DNA of 64,000 nt from Bradyrhizobium glycinis (GTDB lineage Bacteria > Pseudomonadota > Alphaproteobacteria > Rhizobiales > Xanthobacteraceae): contig NZ_JACCHQ010000003.1 of NCBI RefSeq assembly GCF_016031655.1, positions 62,001-126,000 of the forward strand. The letters run 5' to 3'. Under the pieces are notes generated by a model. It was given only the letters and a program-made list of their open reading frames with translations, was not told where the DNA came from and did not search any database. Below, in pieces: positions 53,107 through 62,344 of this stretch. The translations under genes and the position numbers were made by a program. How positions within the stretch are numbered: the stretch's first letter is position 1; each line of letters opens with the position of its first letter.

Positions 53107-53493
53107 ATGCCGTTCGCCGTCGCTTGGGATCACGTCCATCTGCGTAGCCCCGATCCGGAAGCCACCGCGGCCTGGCTGCGGGACGTCCTTGGTGGCGAGA
53201 TCGTGCGCGCGCCAGGACGGATCGACGTGAACCTCGGCGGGGCCCGGATCTTCATCGCGCCGCTCGAGGGCGACAGCGCCGTCAGCCCGCCACCTCCGCA
53301 CCCGCATCAGGGCCTCGACCATTTCGGCCTGACGGTGAAGGACATCGACGCGGTCGCCGCCGAGATCAAGGCCAAGGGTGTCACGTTCACGCGCGAGCCG
53401 ACGACCATTCGTCCCGGCGTACGCATCTGCTTCATCCGCGGGCCCGAAGGCATCTCGATCGAGCTGCTCGAGCGCGACAAGAAATACACCTGA
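53107..53493 (+). CDS. VOC-family (glyoxalase-like) protein
   Basis: The 128-residue protein is a single VOC unit with two beta-alpha-beta-beta-beta modules: AWDHVHLRSPDPEATAAWL, then LDHFGLTVKDIDAVAAEIK and GPEGISIELLERD. Candidate metal ligands are His9 or His11, the His in LDHFG and the Glu in SIELLE, as in glyoxalase-type enzymes. Substrate unknown. ATG 53107 is used. Confidence 0.85.
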   Translation: MPFAVAWDHVHLRSPDPEATAAWLRDVLGGEIVRAPGRIDVNLGGARIFIAPLEGDSAVSPPPPHPHQGLDHFGLTVKDIDAVAAEIKAKGVTFTREPTTIRPGVRICFIRGPEGISIELLERDKKYT

Positions 53494-53551
53494 CGCGACG
53501 GGGGGCCCGCCGTCCGGGCATCCGAGCAGGCGACGACGTCACGCCCGAGGG

Positions 53552-54049
53552 CTAAGTCATGCTACCGGGCATAAAGCAGCGGATGGTGACACCCATGTAG
53601 CCGTAGATCGGCCAGACCATGGTGCGTCCCACCCGGTTCGGCTCCGAGATCACGGCCTCCTGGGGCACGTCGACCCAGACGAGCTCCTGCTGCTGGCCAT
53701 CGAGTGCATAGCCATAGCGCGGGACGCGAACGCGATAATGCCCGTCCTTGCTGTCCCAGTCGGAGTCCGAGAGCGCCGAACCGTCGGCATCGGAGCAGCA
53801 AGGCCCCTTACCGCTGCGCAGACTGTCGAACCAGGCCTTCAATTCGGGATTGGTGTTGGCGAACTGCCCGCGGTCGCGCGCGTGCCCCGAGGAGGCTGCA
53901 AGCGCGATCAAAGCCAAGGCGGGCGCCAGCCTCGTCAGGTTTCCCCGGCGTATCGCATCGCCAATCCGCCGTTGTTCGCTTTTGCAATTCGTGGGACGCG
54001 CACTGTACAGACGCGGCTCATTGCCGCCGGAATCGATCCAGTTGGTCAC
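53552..54049 (-). CDS. Small exported hypothetical protein
   Basis: The 165-residue frame from GTG 54049 contains a signal-like segment (LTRLAPALALIALAASSGHA) at about 38-57. The N-terminal region before it may be non-coding, so the real start could be further in. The mature part (ELKAWFDSLRSGKGPCCSDADG, then WVDVPQEAVI) has a CC pair and looks like a conserved rhizobial secreted protein. Function unknown. Confidence 0.65.
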   Translation of the reverse strand: MTNWIDSGGNEPRLYSARPTNCKSEQRRIGDAIRRGNLTRLAPALALIALAASSGHARDRGQFANTNPELKAWFDSLRSGKGPCCSDADGSALSDSDWDSKDGHYRVRVPRYGYALDGQQQELVWVDVPQEAVISEPNRVGRTMVWPIYGYMGVTIRCFMPGSMT

Positions 54050-54304
54050 GTTCGTCTTGCTCCAGCACCCCGCGGCCAGTGCAACAATGGTTATGCATTT
54101 CGCGGGCCAACTCTGATTCGCAACGTTAGGCCTCGCCTCACCATCAGAGCGTCATGACGGTGTCACGGACAAGCCGGGACAACTACGGCTCGCAGACCGC
54201 CGCGACCGGCCGGCAAACTGCCGCGTTGCGCGCGGAGATGGGCTTTGGCATAAAAGCCGGACCGGTTACGCCATTGGGCGATGGCGGCCGGCCTACGGGA
54301 CGTT

Positions 54305-54658
54305 ATGAAGAACGGCCTCTATTCAATTCACGTCACCCTGCTCGATGGTCGAGTCGGCAAGGGCAGCGGCGTGATTCTCTTCCGCGACGGCAAGATTCTC
54401 GGCGGCGATGCGTACCTCTATTACACCGGCAGCTACACGGTGAAGGACAACAACACCTTCAAAGGCGAGGTGCTGGTGCAACGGCACACCTCGCCTCGGG
54501 GCGATGACAATCCGCTGTTCGGCGGCCCTGCCCCGGTCGGCATCGGCGTCACCGGCACGTTCACGGACACGCGCGGGCAGATGACCGGCACTGCGCTGGT
54601 CGGCAAGGCCAGCCAGATCTTCGGCGCGACGCTGCACAAGCTTGCAGACATCGATTAG
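54305..54658 (+). CDS. GrlR-family regulatory protein
   Basis: The 117-residue protein (MKNGLYSIHVTLLDGRVGKG) is a small beta-barrel resembling GrlR, the negative regulator of enterohaemorrhagic E. coli type III secretion: GSGVILFRDGKILGGDAYLYYTGSY, GVTGTFTDTRGQMTGTALVG. GrlR has a lipocalin-like fold and binds the activator GrlA. No GrlA-like or type III secretion gene is nearby, so a different partner or a ligand-binding role is likely. ATG 54305 is chosen. Its stop directly abuts the stop of the opposite-strand kinase gene. Confidence 0.75.
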   Translation: MKNGLYSIHVTLLDGRVGKGSGVILFRDGKILGGDAYLYYTGSYTVKDNNTFKGEVLVQRHTSPRGDDNPLFGGPAPVGIGVTGTFTDTRGQMTGTALVGKASQIFGATLHKLADID

Positions 54659-57346
54659 CTATTCCGCAGCCTGTTCGAGCGGCGCCACACGCGGCAGGAT
54701 CATCTGGATGCGCGTGCCGCCGCCCGGCTCGGAATCCAGATCGAGCCGGCCACCGAGCCGGTTGGTGACGATGCTGTAGACGATGTGCAGCCCGAGGCCG
54801 GTGCCGCCTTGGTCGCGCCGCGTGGTGAAGAACGGATCGAAGGCGCGGCGACGGACGTCGAGCGACATGCCGCAGCCATTGTCGGAGAAGATGATCTCGA
54901 CGTTGTCCTTGCCGGACGCGCGCACCTGGATCTCGATCGTCCCGGGCCGGCCGTCCGGGAAGGCGTGCGCCACCGAATTCAGAAACAGATTGGTCAGCAC
55001 CTGGCCGTACGGGCCTGGATAGCTGTTCATGGTCAGGTCCGGCTGACACTCGACGTTGAGCGTCAGATTGTGCTTGCGCAGTCCCGGCCGCAGGCTCATC
55101 ACCACCTGCTCGGTGAGGTCGCCGAGATCGAAAGTACGCTGATCCGAATAGTTGCGGTCGGCGGCGACCTGCTTGAACGACTGGATCAGCTCGGCGGCGC
55201 GGTTGAGATTGGAGACGAGCTGCGAGGACGCATCGCGGCTGGTGCTGAGGAAGTCGTTAAGCGTGGAGCGGCGCAGCTCGCCGCGCTCGACTTCGGCGGT
55301 GAACATCGCGGTCTTGCGCTCCAGCGCGGAGGCGACCGTGAGGCTGATGCCGACGGGATTGTTGACCTCATGGGCGACGCCGGCGACCAGGCGCCCGAGC
55401 GCGGCCAGCTTCTCCGCCTCGATCAGCGAGGCCTGGGTCTCGCGGAGATTGCGCAGCGCGGTTTCGGCGGCTTCCTTGGCCTTGCGCATCTCCTGCTCGC
55501 CGCGCTTGCGCTCGCCGATATCGAGCGCGACGGTCACGATCCGCTCGATCTCACCCTCGGCGTCGAGCAGCGGCAACTTGTTGACCAGCCATTGCCGCAT
55601 GTTGCCGGAGGCGTCCTGATACTCCTCCTCGTAGAAACCGAGACCTTTTCGAAGCTTGAGCACCCGCTTGTCGCTCTCGTCGGACTTGGATGCGCCGTAG
55701 CGCGACATCAGGTCGGCCGTGGTGCGGCCGAGCGCCTCGCCGGGCTCGATGCCGAAGATGCCGGCCATGTAGCGGTTCATCAGCACGTAGCGCAGGTTCC
55801 GGTCCTTGACGTTGATCACCGCGGGCACGGTGTCGATGACCTGCTGCAGCAGGCGCCGGCCTTCGGCGATGGCTTCCTCCGCCCGCTTCTGATCGGTGAT
55901 GTCGCGCAGCGTTCCCTCGTAGCGGACGATGTTGCCATGCTCGTCGCGCACGCCCGTGGCGCTGTCCGAGAGCCAGAGGATGTCGCCGCTGCGCTGGCGC
56001 ACCTGATACTCGAACTCGCGCACCATGCCGTCGCGCGCCATCAGCCGCTGGTATTCGGCGCGCGCCTCGGGATGGACGTAGATCGTGTGGGCGATGTCGC
56101 TGATGCTGTCGATCAGCTGCTGCGGGCTGTCATAGCCCATCATGCGCGCCAGCGCCGGGTTGGCGTTGAGGAGGTCACCGGCCGGCGTCGTCACGTAGAT
56201 GCCGTCGATGGAGCCTTCGAACAGTTTTCGATAGCTCTCCTCGGCGAGGCGCTGCTCGTTGAGCGCGCGCACCGCCGCCTCGCGCGCGGTGTCGGCCTCC
56301 TCCAGCGCGCGGCGAAACACTTCGGCCGCCCGCGCAATATCGCCGATCTCGTTGTCGAGGTCGGCGGACGGAATCGAGGTATCTTTCCGGCCGGCGGCAA
56401 GCGCGCGAATGGATCGCGCGATCTGAGCGAGCGGACGCACCGTCCTGCGCACCACGAACCAGGCAGCGGCGATGCCGATGAGCACGCCGACCGTGCCGAG
56501 CACGATGCTTTGCCATCGCGCCTCGGTCAGCGTCCGGGCGAAGTCGCGCGACAGCACGTGGCCGCGTCGGGAGCTGACCTCACGCAGCAATTCGGTGACG
56601 CGGCCGATCAGCCGGCCTTCCGTTCCCAGCACCTCGCGATCGATGTCGGCGATCTGCCGCTCCCGGACGGCGACGGCCATGATGGCCTCGGCATAGTCGT
56701 TCACCGCCGACTTCAGCTTGGCATCGTCAATATCGAACGCCCGCATTCCCTGTGCGGCCTGCTCCGCCGCGGACGGGTTGCGCGCGAGCAGGCCGAGCGC
56801 AATCCGGCTCTGAGCCTCGGCCAGGCGGGAGGCCAGCTCGCGGTCCGCGGCGCCTGCGACCGCTGCATCGAATTGGTCGCGCAGCGGCGGCAGTCCGGCG
56901 AGCAGCTGGGCGCGGCGATCGATCAGGGTGGAGATCCGCTCGAGGCCGGTGCGATAGGTCGCAAGCCGCTCGCTGACCCCGTCGATCATGTCCTGCTGCT
57001 CGGGCGCGAGCTCGATGCGGGTCTTCTTCAGGATGTCGCTGAGCGTCGAGGCCGCCTCGCCTACCTGCTGGAACTGGACGCCGGCACCGGGATCCGTGAC
57101 GAAGTCGCGCGCGGCAAGACGCAGTTCGTTCATGCGACGATCGATGTCCTCGGCGAGGTCGCCGACGCTCTGCAGCCGCTGCAGCTCGGCGAAGGTCGTA
57201 TCGATGTGCCGGATCGCGATCACGCTCGCAGTCGAGGTGACGATGATTACCGCCAGCACCAACAGGAAGCTGCCGAAGGTGAGCTGGCCGATGGAGAGCG
57301 AGAAGGTTCGCCTTTTCTCAGGGGGCGGCGTCAATTCGGCGGACAT
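54659..57346 (-). CDS. Membrane PAS-domain sensor histidine kinase
   Basis: The 895-residue kinase has a transmembrane helix at about 22-46, a long helical periplasmic region, and a second helix near 282-302. A HAMP (about 303-355) and two PAS/PAC units (about 370-490 and 500-630) follow. The kinase core has the phospho-acceptor His in GRLVAGVAHEVNNPVG and the HATPase motifs NLFLNSVAHAF, DNGCGM and GGTGLGLHIVYSIV. There is no receiver domain and no adjacent response regulator. ATG 57346 is used. The signal is unknown. Confidence 0.93.
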   Translation of the reverse strand: MSAELTPPPEKRRTFSLSIGQLTFGSFLLVLAVIIVTSTASVIAIRHIDTTFAELQRLQSVGDLAEDIDRRMNELRLAARDFVTDPGAGVQFQQVGEAASTLSDILKKTRIELAPEQQDMIDGVSERLATYRTGLERISTLIDRRAQLLAGLPPLRDQFDAAVAGAADRELASRLAEAQSRIALGLLARNPSAAEQAAQGMRAFDIDDAKLKSAVNDYAEAIMAVAVRERQIADIDREVLGTEGRLIGRVTELLREVSSRRGHVLSRDFARTLTEARWQSIVLGTVGVLIGIAAAWFVVRRTVRPLAQIARSIRALAAGRKDTSIPSADLDNEIGDIARAAEVFRRALEEADTAREAAVRALNEQRLAEESYRKLFEGSIDGIYVTTPAGDLLNANPALARMMGYDSPQQLIDSISDIAHTIYVHPEARAEYQRLMARDGMVREFEYQVRQRSGDILWLSDSATGVRDEHGNIVRYEGTLRDITDQKRAEEAIAEGRRLLQQVIDTVPAVINVKDRNLRYVLMNRYMAGIFGIEPGEALGRTTADLMSRYGASKSDESDKRVLKLRKGLGFYEEEYQDASGNMRQWLVNKLPLLDAEGEIERIVTVALDIGERKRGEQEMRKAKEAAETALRNLRETQASLIEAEKLAALGRLVAGVAHEVNNPVGISLTVASALERKTAMFTAEVERGELRRSTLNDFLSTSRDASSQLVSNLNRAAELIQSFKQVAADRNYSDQRTFDLGDLTEQVVMSLRPGLRKHNLTLNVECQPDLTMNSYPGPYGQVLTNLFLNSVAHAFPDGRPGTIEIQVRASGKDNVEIIFSDNGCGMSLDVRRRAFDPFFTTRRDQGGTGLGLHIVYSIVTNRLGGRLDLDSEPGGGTRIQMILPRVAPLEQAAE

Positions 57347-57463
57347 TGGTGATTTGAGGACCGGACTGCTGGAGGTCCAATATACGACGTATTGCTGCCC
57401 GGGGGGAACATGCCTCGGGACGCGGAATATCGTTAATATCGGGACCTGCCGCCCGCTTCAGCT

Positions 57464-58378
57464 TTACGACAGTTTGACGCTGGCTGCCCTGTGGGCCGGG
57501 ATGGTCATGGCGGCGACGCCGAGGACGACACAGGCCAGGCCGATCCAGGCGGTCCGGCTCAAGGTCTCGCCGAGGAAGGCGGCGCTGATGGCGACCCCGA
57601 TCGGCACCCGCAAATAGGCCTGCGCGGTGGTGCCGACCGAGCCGAGGGTCTGGATCAGGCGGAAATAGATCACGAACGCTGCCGCGGTCGAAAACACCGC
57701 GAGCGCCGACAGTGCCAGCACCGAGCTCAGCGAAGGCGACAGCGTCCAGGGCTGCTCAACGATCAGGGAGGCGGGGATCAGGACCGCTGCCCCCGCCAGC
57801 AGCGAGCCGGCTGCGGGCGCCATGGGATCGAGGCCCTTGAAGCTGCGGCCGAAGATCGCGGCGCAGGCATAGCAGATGGTGGCAGCGACGATGGCGGCCT
57901 CGGCGATGAGGCCGCTGCCGATATCATCGAACACATCGACACCGACGATCAGCAGGATGCCGGCCATGCCTGCGACCACGCCGAACAATTTTCGCGGGGT
58001 CGTCTCCTCGTGACGGGTCACGATTGCGGTGAGCAGGAAGGTGAAGATCGGCCCGGCCGAGTTGAGGATGGTGGCGAGCGCGGCATCGACATGGCGCTCG
58101 CCCCAGGCGATCAACGTCCAGGGGATGACGCTGTTGAGCACGGCCTGGAACGCGAACCGCTTCCAGCTCGCGACATCGGTCGGCATTGCGATGCCCCGCA
58201 TCCACATGATCGCGAGCAGCAGCAGGCCGGCAATGGCCGTGCGCGCCGCGATCAGTGTGATCGGCGGGATGGTGGCGACGCCGAGCTTGATGAAGGTGTA
58301 GGAACCGCCCCAGAGCGTCGCGAGCCCGACCAACAGGGCCAGCTCGACCGCAACATTGGTGTCCTGCCGATTGTCCAT
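57464..58378 (-). CDS. EamA/DMT-family exporter
   Basis: The 304-residue protein has ten helices in two EamA units. The start LVGLATLWGGSYTFIKLGV and the second-repeat AYLRVPIGVAISAAFLGETL are typical. It differs from the exporter at 46625 in sequence, so the two are distant paralogues. Substrate unknown. It lies 117 bases upstream of the kinase gene on the same strand. Confidence 0.88.
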   Translation of the reverse strand: MDNRQDTNVAVELALLVGLATLWGGSYTFIKLGVATIPPITLIAARTAIAGLLLLAIMWMRGIAMPTDVASWKRFAFQAVLNSVIPWTLIAWGERHVDAALATILNSAGPIFTFLLTAIVTRHEETTPRKLFGVVAGMAGILLIVGVDVFDDIGSGLIAEAAIVAATICYACAAIFGRSFKGLDPMAPAAGSLLAGAAVLIPASLIVEQPWTLSPSLSSVLALSALAVFSTAAAFVIYFRLIQTLGSVGTTAQAYLRVPIGVAISAAFLGETLSRTAWIGLACVVLGVAAMTIPAHRAASVKLS

Positions 58379-58457
58379 CGCCTGTTCCGTCCGTCCCGCA
58401 GTGGACGGAACCTAGCGCATCCGTGTTCGTCGATACTTCGCTACACATCGAAGTGTG

Positions 58458-59273
58458 TCAGCCGACGGCGCCGACCTCGAACACCTCGCCGTCATAGCCG
58501 GCCTCGCGAGGGATGCGGAGCTGACGGCCGGTTTCGGTCTTGGTCATCACGGGCATCACCGTGACGATCGACAGGTTGCGGGCGTGCTCCAGCGCCGCAC
58601 TCACGCTCGGCTGCTTGGCGAGCCGGATCAGGTTGCGCGTGGTCGGGAACGGCAGCTTGAAGCGGCCGCTCTCTCCGCCCTCCACCGCCTCGCGCGGCGA
58701 CACCCAGATCGAATCGGTGGATTCGCGTCCGTCATGGGCACCGAGCTGGTCGGGCGGTGCGGCGGCCAGGAAGAACCAGGTGTCGAAGCGCTTCGGCATG
58801 CCTTCCGGCGTGATCCAGTGCGCGTAAGGCACGAGCGTGTCGAGCGCGAGCTGGAGATCGTTGCCCGCGAGAATGTCGAGGAAGCTGATCTTGTGCTCGT
58901 TGAGCGCAACGCGATGCGCGTCGGCGATCTCGCCGGCGCGTTTGGCGTCGATTGGCGCGCCTGTGTCCTTGGACCGGGCCAGCAGGATGCCGCTTTCCTC
59001 GAAGGTCTCGCGGATCGCGGCGATCCGAAAGCCGCGGTCCGCGTCGCGCAAGCCCTCGCTGCCCGAATACAGATCAGCGCGGGCAACGATCTCCTTGTCG
59101 CCGGCATCGACGCTGCCGCCGGGAAACACCAGCGCGCCCGAGTTGAACTCGATCTGATGATGGCGAACCATCATGAAGACCTCGATTTCGCCGCGGCCCT
59201 TGCCGTCGGCCCTCGCGCCGTCGCGCAGCAGGAGGATCGTCGAGGCCGGGCGTGATGCTGATGTCTCGGCCAT
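58458..59273 (-). CDS. NUDIX hydrolase, NUDT19-like
   Basis: The 271-residue protein carries a Nudix motif split by a long insertion: GGSVDAGDKE near 52-61, then RIAAIRETFEESGIL near 83-97. That insertion is a mark of NUDT19-type enzymes, peroxisomal CoA diphosphatases in animals. Five bases separate it from the DHDPS-family gene, and acyl-CoA genes lie upstream, so CoA or acyl-CoA hydrolysis is plausible. The substrate is inferred from architecture and context. Confidence 0.82.
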   Translation of the reverse strand: MAETSASRPASTILLLRDGARADGKGRGEIEVFMMVRHHQIEFNSGALVFPGGSVDAGDKEIVARADLYSGSEGLRDADRGFRIAAIRETFEESGILLARSKDTGAPIDAKRAGEIADAHRVALNEHKISFLDILAGNDLQLALDTLVPYAHWITPEGMPKRFDTWFFLAAAPPDQLGAHDGRESTDSIWVSPREAVEGGESGRFKLPFPTTRNLIRLAKQPSVSAALEHARNLSIVTVMPVMTKTETGRQLRIPREAGYDGEVFEVGAVG

Positions 59274-59277
59274 GCAA

Positions 59278-60231
59278 CTAGCCTGCGGCGCTGGATTGCG
59301 GGCCGAGATTGGCGCGCTTGTCGAAACGGGCGACCCGCGACAAGAGATAGTCGACCTCGGCCTTCGCTGTCGCCGTCATGGTCGCACCGGGCTTGCGCTG
59401 CGCGCTGGAGGCGATGATGCCGCGCTTCTGCAGCACGTATTTGCGCACGGTGAGGCCGACGCCGGGCTGTTGCTCGTAGCGGATCAGCGGCAGATGCGCG
59501 TCGAAGATGTCATGCGCGGCGTCGCGCTTGCCGGCCTTGGAGAGGTTCACAACGTCGATCAGGAGCTCCGGGAAGGCATAGCCGGTCATGGCGCCGTCGG
59601 CGCCGCGCTCCATTTCGAAGTCCAGGAACGTGCCGCCATTGCCGCAGAGGATCGAGAGCGGCCGGAGCGAACCATCCTTCTGGAAGCCACGCAGCGTCGA
59701 GATCTTCTCCAGGCCCGGCCAGTCCTCGTGCTTGAGCATCACGCAATTCGGATTGTCCATGACAATCTTGCGGATCACGGCGGGGGTGAACACGACCTGC
59801 AAGGTCAGCGGATAGTCCTGGAGCACCCAGGGCACATCAGGGCCGATGGCCTCCGCCGCCTGCTTGAAATAGCCGATGATCTGGTCATCGGTGCGAAGCG
59901 AGGGCGGCGGCGCGATCATGACGCCGGCCGCGCCCGCATCCATCGAGGCCTTGGCCAGCGAACGCATGGTGGCAAAACCCGGCGCGGAGACGCCGACGAT
60001 CACCTGCATCTTCTTGGCACGCTTGACGTAGCGAACCGCCACCTGCTTGGCCTCGGCGGCGTCGAGCTTGGGCGCCTCGCCGAGGATGCCCAGCACCGTG
60101 ACGCCGTCGCAGCCGACCTCCTCGTAGAAATCGGTCAGGCGGTCGATCGAGCGCTCGTCAATCCGGCCGTCGTCGTGGAACGGCGTCGGCGCGATTGCAA
60201 AGGTGCCCTTGGCGTCGGCGGTGAGTTTCAT
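59278..60231 (-). CDS. Dihydrodipicolinate synthase-family aldolase/lyase
   Basis: The 317-residue TIM-barrel protein has the Schiff-base Lys167 in CVMLKHEDWPG and Tyr140 in LQDYPLTLQ. GILGEAPKL takes the place of the G-T-T-G/E loop, so true lysine-biosynthetic DapA is unlikely. This N-acetylneuraminate-lyase-superfamily branch acts on 2-keto acids. It is tightly followed by the NUDIX gene. The substrate is unknown; a keto-deoxy sugar acid or an aromatic pyruvate adduct are options. Confidence 0.87.
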   Translation of the reverse strand: MKLTADAKGTFAIAPTPFHDDGRIDERSIDRLTDFYEEVGCDGVTVLGILGEAPKLDAAEAKQVAVRYVKRAKKMQVIVGVSAPGFATMRSLAKASMDAGAAGVMIAPPPSLRTDDQIIGYFKQAAEAIGPDVPWVLQDYPLTLQVVFTPAVIRKIVMDNPNCVMLKHEDWPGLEKISTLRGFQKDGSLRPLSILCGNGGTFLDFEMERGADGAMTGYAFPELLIDVVNLSKAGKRDAAHDIFDAHLPLIRYEQQPGVGLTVRKYVLQKRGIIASSAQRKPGATMTATAKAEVDYLLSRVARFDKRANLGPQSSAAG

Positions 60232-60257
60232 CGGGTCTCTCTATCCTATCATTTGTC

Positions 60258-60356
60258 GTCATTCCGGGATGGCCCGCAGGGCCAGGCCAAGAATCCATAA
60301 CCACAAGCCGGGGTTATGGATTCCGGGCTCGCGACTTCGTCGCGCCCCGGAATGAC
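60258..60356. repeat. GTCATTCCGGG-arm palindromic repeat
   Basis: Outer arms GTCATTCCGGG (60258) and a CCCCGGAATGAC end (60356) enclose AATCCATAACC against GGTTATGGATT and a CGCGACTTCGTCGCG hairpin. It shares the arms of the element at 44051. It lies between two minus-strand genes and may end or process the SDR transcript. Confidence 0.85.
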
Positions 60357-60364
60357 AGTTTTGG

Positions 60365-61246
60365 CTAAAACCGCCGCGCCGACCAACGCTTCACATCCTC
60401 CTCGGAGAAGAAGATCTCCTTGGCGTGATCGACGATATCCTGGGCCTTCCAGCCCGAGTGCGGCGGCTTCCAGCCTTCCATTTCCATCATCCGCATCTCG
60501 CGCACGCCGCGGGGCCCGGACACGCCCAGCACCTTGCCGGTCTGGTCGCCCGACAAGTCGCTGACCATGTATAGCACGGCTGGCGCGATGCCGTCCGGCC
60601 CGAGCGCGGCGCCGGGGTTCTCCTTATAGCGGGGCAGGTCTGCGGTCATGCGGGTCAAGGCGCCCGGGGCGAGCGTCCATATCCGGATGTTGTACTTGCG
60701 ACCCTCGATCGCGAGCACGTTGGACAGGCCCCAGATGCCGCCCTTGGCGGCGCCGTAATTGGTCTGGCCGAAATTGCCGATCAGCCCCGATGTCGAGGAG
60801 GTGTTGACGATGACGCCGCCGCCGTTCTCCCGCATCCAACGAAACACCGGCAGGGTGCAACAAAAGGTGCCCTTCAGATGGACCTTGATGACCTTGTCCC
60901 AATCGGCTTCCGAGGCTTTTGCGAAGGTCTGGTCGCGCAAAATGCCGGCATTGTTGACCAGGATGTCGGCGCGGCCAAAGTGCTTGATTGCGTCGTCGAA
61001 CACCGACTGGCCGCCTTCCATAGTGGAGATGTCGGCGCCGTTTGCGACCGCCTTGCCGCCCTCGGCCTTGATCGCGTCCACGACCTGCTGCGCCATGGAC
61101 TTGTCGGCGCCGGAGCCGTCGCGGGGACCGCCGAGATCGTTGACGACGACCGCGGCGCCTTCCCGCGCGAACAGCTTTGCGTAGGCCTCGCCGAGCCCAC
61201 CGCCCGCCCCGGTGATCAGCGCAACCTTGCCGTCGAGTAGTCCCAT
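60365..61246 (-). CDS. SDR, (3R)-hydroxyacyl-CoA dehydrogenase-like
   Basis: The 293-residue SDR starts MGLLDGKVALITGAGGGLGEAY with the TGAGGGLG cofactor loop, NNAG near 99, a catalytic Ser in NTSSTSG and YGAAK. The long loop KSMAQQVVDAIKAEGG and the C-terminal extension (SDLSGDQTGKVLGVSGPRG...) match the dehydrogenase domain of peroxisomal multifunctional enzyme 2. GGGAG precedes ATG 61246. Upstream are MaoC, DUF35 and thiolase genes. Confidence 0.88.
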   Translation of the reverse strand: MGLLDGKVALITGAGGGLGEAYAKLFAREGAAVVVNDLGGPRDGSGADKSMAQQVVDAIKAEGGKAVANGADISTMEGGQSVFDDAIKHFGRADILVNNAGILRDQTFAKASEADWDKVIKVHLKGTFCCTLPVFRWMRENGGGVIVNTSSTSGLIGNFGQTNYGAAKGGIWGLSNVLAIEGRKYNIRIWTLAPGALTRMTADLPRYKENPGAALGPDGIAPAVLYMVSDLSGDQTGKVLGVSGPRGVREMRMMEMEGWKPPHSGWKAQDIVDHAKEIFFSEEDVKRWSARRF

Positions 61247-61278
61247 GGTGGCGTCTCCCTGTTTTTGTTTCTTTCTAG

Positions 61279-61411
61279 CCTCTCCCCGCCTGCGGGGAGA
61301 GGTCGGATCGCTCTTGCGATCCGGGTGAGGGGGTACAGGTCTCAACACCGTCCCGATTCGTGGTGAGAGCCCCTCACCCCGCCCTCTCCCCGCAAGAGCG
61401 GGGCGAGGGAG
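61279..61411. repeat. CCTCTCCCCGC...GCGGGGAGAGG palindromic repeat
   Basis: CCTCTCCCCGCCTGCGGGGA at the left end and CCTCTCCCCGCAAGAGCGGG-type sequence at the right end are two hairpins joined by GATCGCTCTTGCGATC and GGGTGAGGGG/CCCCTCACCC pairings. A second member lies at 62345-62493, so the two bracket the MaoC gene. Confidence 0.85.
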
Positions 61412-61431
61412 ACGACGGCCGTACCTTGTTG

Positions 61432-62292
61432 CTAACCCAGCACCGTCTTGCCGTTCTTGATCACGGTGACGCCGCGCGACTTCACCTTGGCTTCGAACGA
61501 GATGACGTTGCCGTCCTTCCAGAGGTCCATGGTCACGGTCTCGCCGGGATAGACCGGCGAGGAGAATCGCGCGACGTGCTGGCGGAAAGCGCTCGCATCA
61601 TAGTCGGCATAGGTCTGAAGCACACCGCGGCAGGTGATGCCGTAGGTGCACATGCCGTGCAGGATCGGCCGCGGGAAGCCGGCCTTCCTGGCGAACTCCG
61701 GATCGGAGTGCAGCGGGTTGCGGTCGCCGCAGAGGCGATAGACCAATGCCTGGTCGGGGCGCGTGGTGATGTCGATGGTCTTGTCGGGGCTGCGCGACGG
61801 GATCTTGTGCGGATCCGGCTGGGTCAGGTTCGGCCCGCCGAAGCCACCATCGCCGCGGGCAAAGCGCGAAGCGACCAGCGTCGCCAACTTCTCGCCCTTC
61901 TCGTTCTTCAGCACGGTTTGGTGAACGATGACGACGCCCTTGTCCTTGCCCTTGTCGTAGACTTCGAGCACCGAGGAGTCGGCAGTGATGTGCGCGGCGA
62001 CCGGCAGCGGCTGGTGAAAGGTGATGTCGCGCTCGCCGTCGACCACCATGACGCGGTTGAGATTCATCTCGCCCGGACCCGAGCCCCAGGCCGCGACAGA
62101 GGCGAACGTTGGCACCACCTTCAGCGGCCGCGGCGTGAACGTGCCCTCGTTGACGAAGGCGAGCTCGTTCTCGTCCATCGGGTCAGCGCCGAGCCCGATG
62201 CCATAGGCATAGAGCATGACTTCGCGGTCAGTGTAGGCATATTTCTGGCCGAGGTTTTTGAGGCCTTTGAGCTCTTCGTATCTGGCGGACAT
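61432..62292 (-). CDS. MaoC-family (R)-specific enoyl-CoA hydratase 2
   Basis: The 286-residue double hot-dog protein matches hydratase 2 of peroxisomal multifunctional enzymes. The hydratase motif is in the second half: YRLCGDRNPLHSDPEFA with Asp and His catalytic, then GFPRPILHGMCTYG. It makes (3R)-hydroxyacyl-CoA, the substrate type of the next SDR. ATG 62292 (MSARYEELKGL) is chosen; the frame upstream to 62481 runs through a palindromic repeat and is not coding. Confidence 0.92.
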   Translation of the reverse strand: MSARYEELKGLKNLGQKYAYTDREVMLYAYGIGLGADPMDENELAFVNEGTFTPRPLKVVPTFASVAAWGSGPGEMNLNRVMVVDGERDITFHQPLPVAAHITADSSVLEVYDKGKDKGVVIVHQTVLKNEKGEKLATLVASRFARGDGGFGGPNLTQPDPHKIPSRSPDKTIDITTRPDQALVYRLCGDRNPLHSDPEFARKAGFPRPILHGMCTYGITCRGVLQTYADYDASAFRQHVARFSSPVYPGETVTMDLWKDGNVISFEAKVKSRGVTVIKNGKTVLG

Positions 62293-62344
62293 GTTGCTTT
62301 GTCTTCCTCCCAGTCTCTCCGCGAGCAGCGGCGCCCGTTGATAT

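Noticed and set aside
54785..57352. An 855-codon open frame opposite the membrane PAS kinase
   Set aside because: It is the mirror of a well-supported kinase with all domain motifs. The translated product is low-complexity Arg/Ala/Gly/His/Asp sequence with no family features, as expected from GC-rich codon bias.
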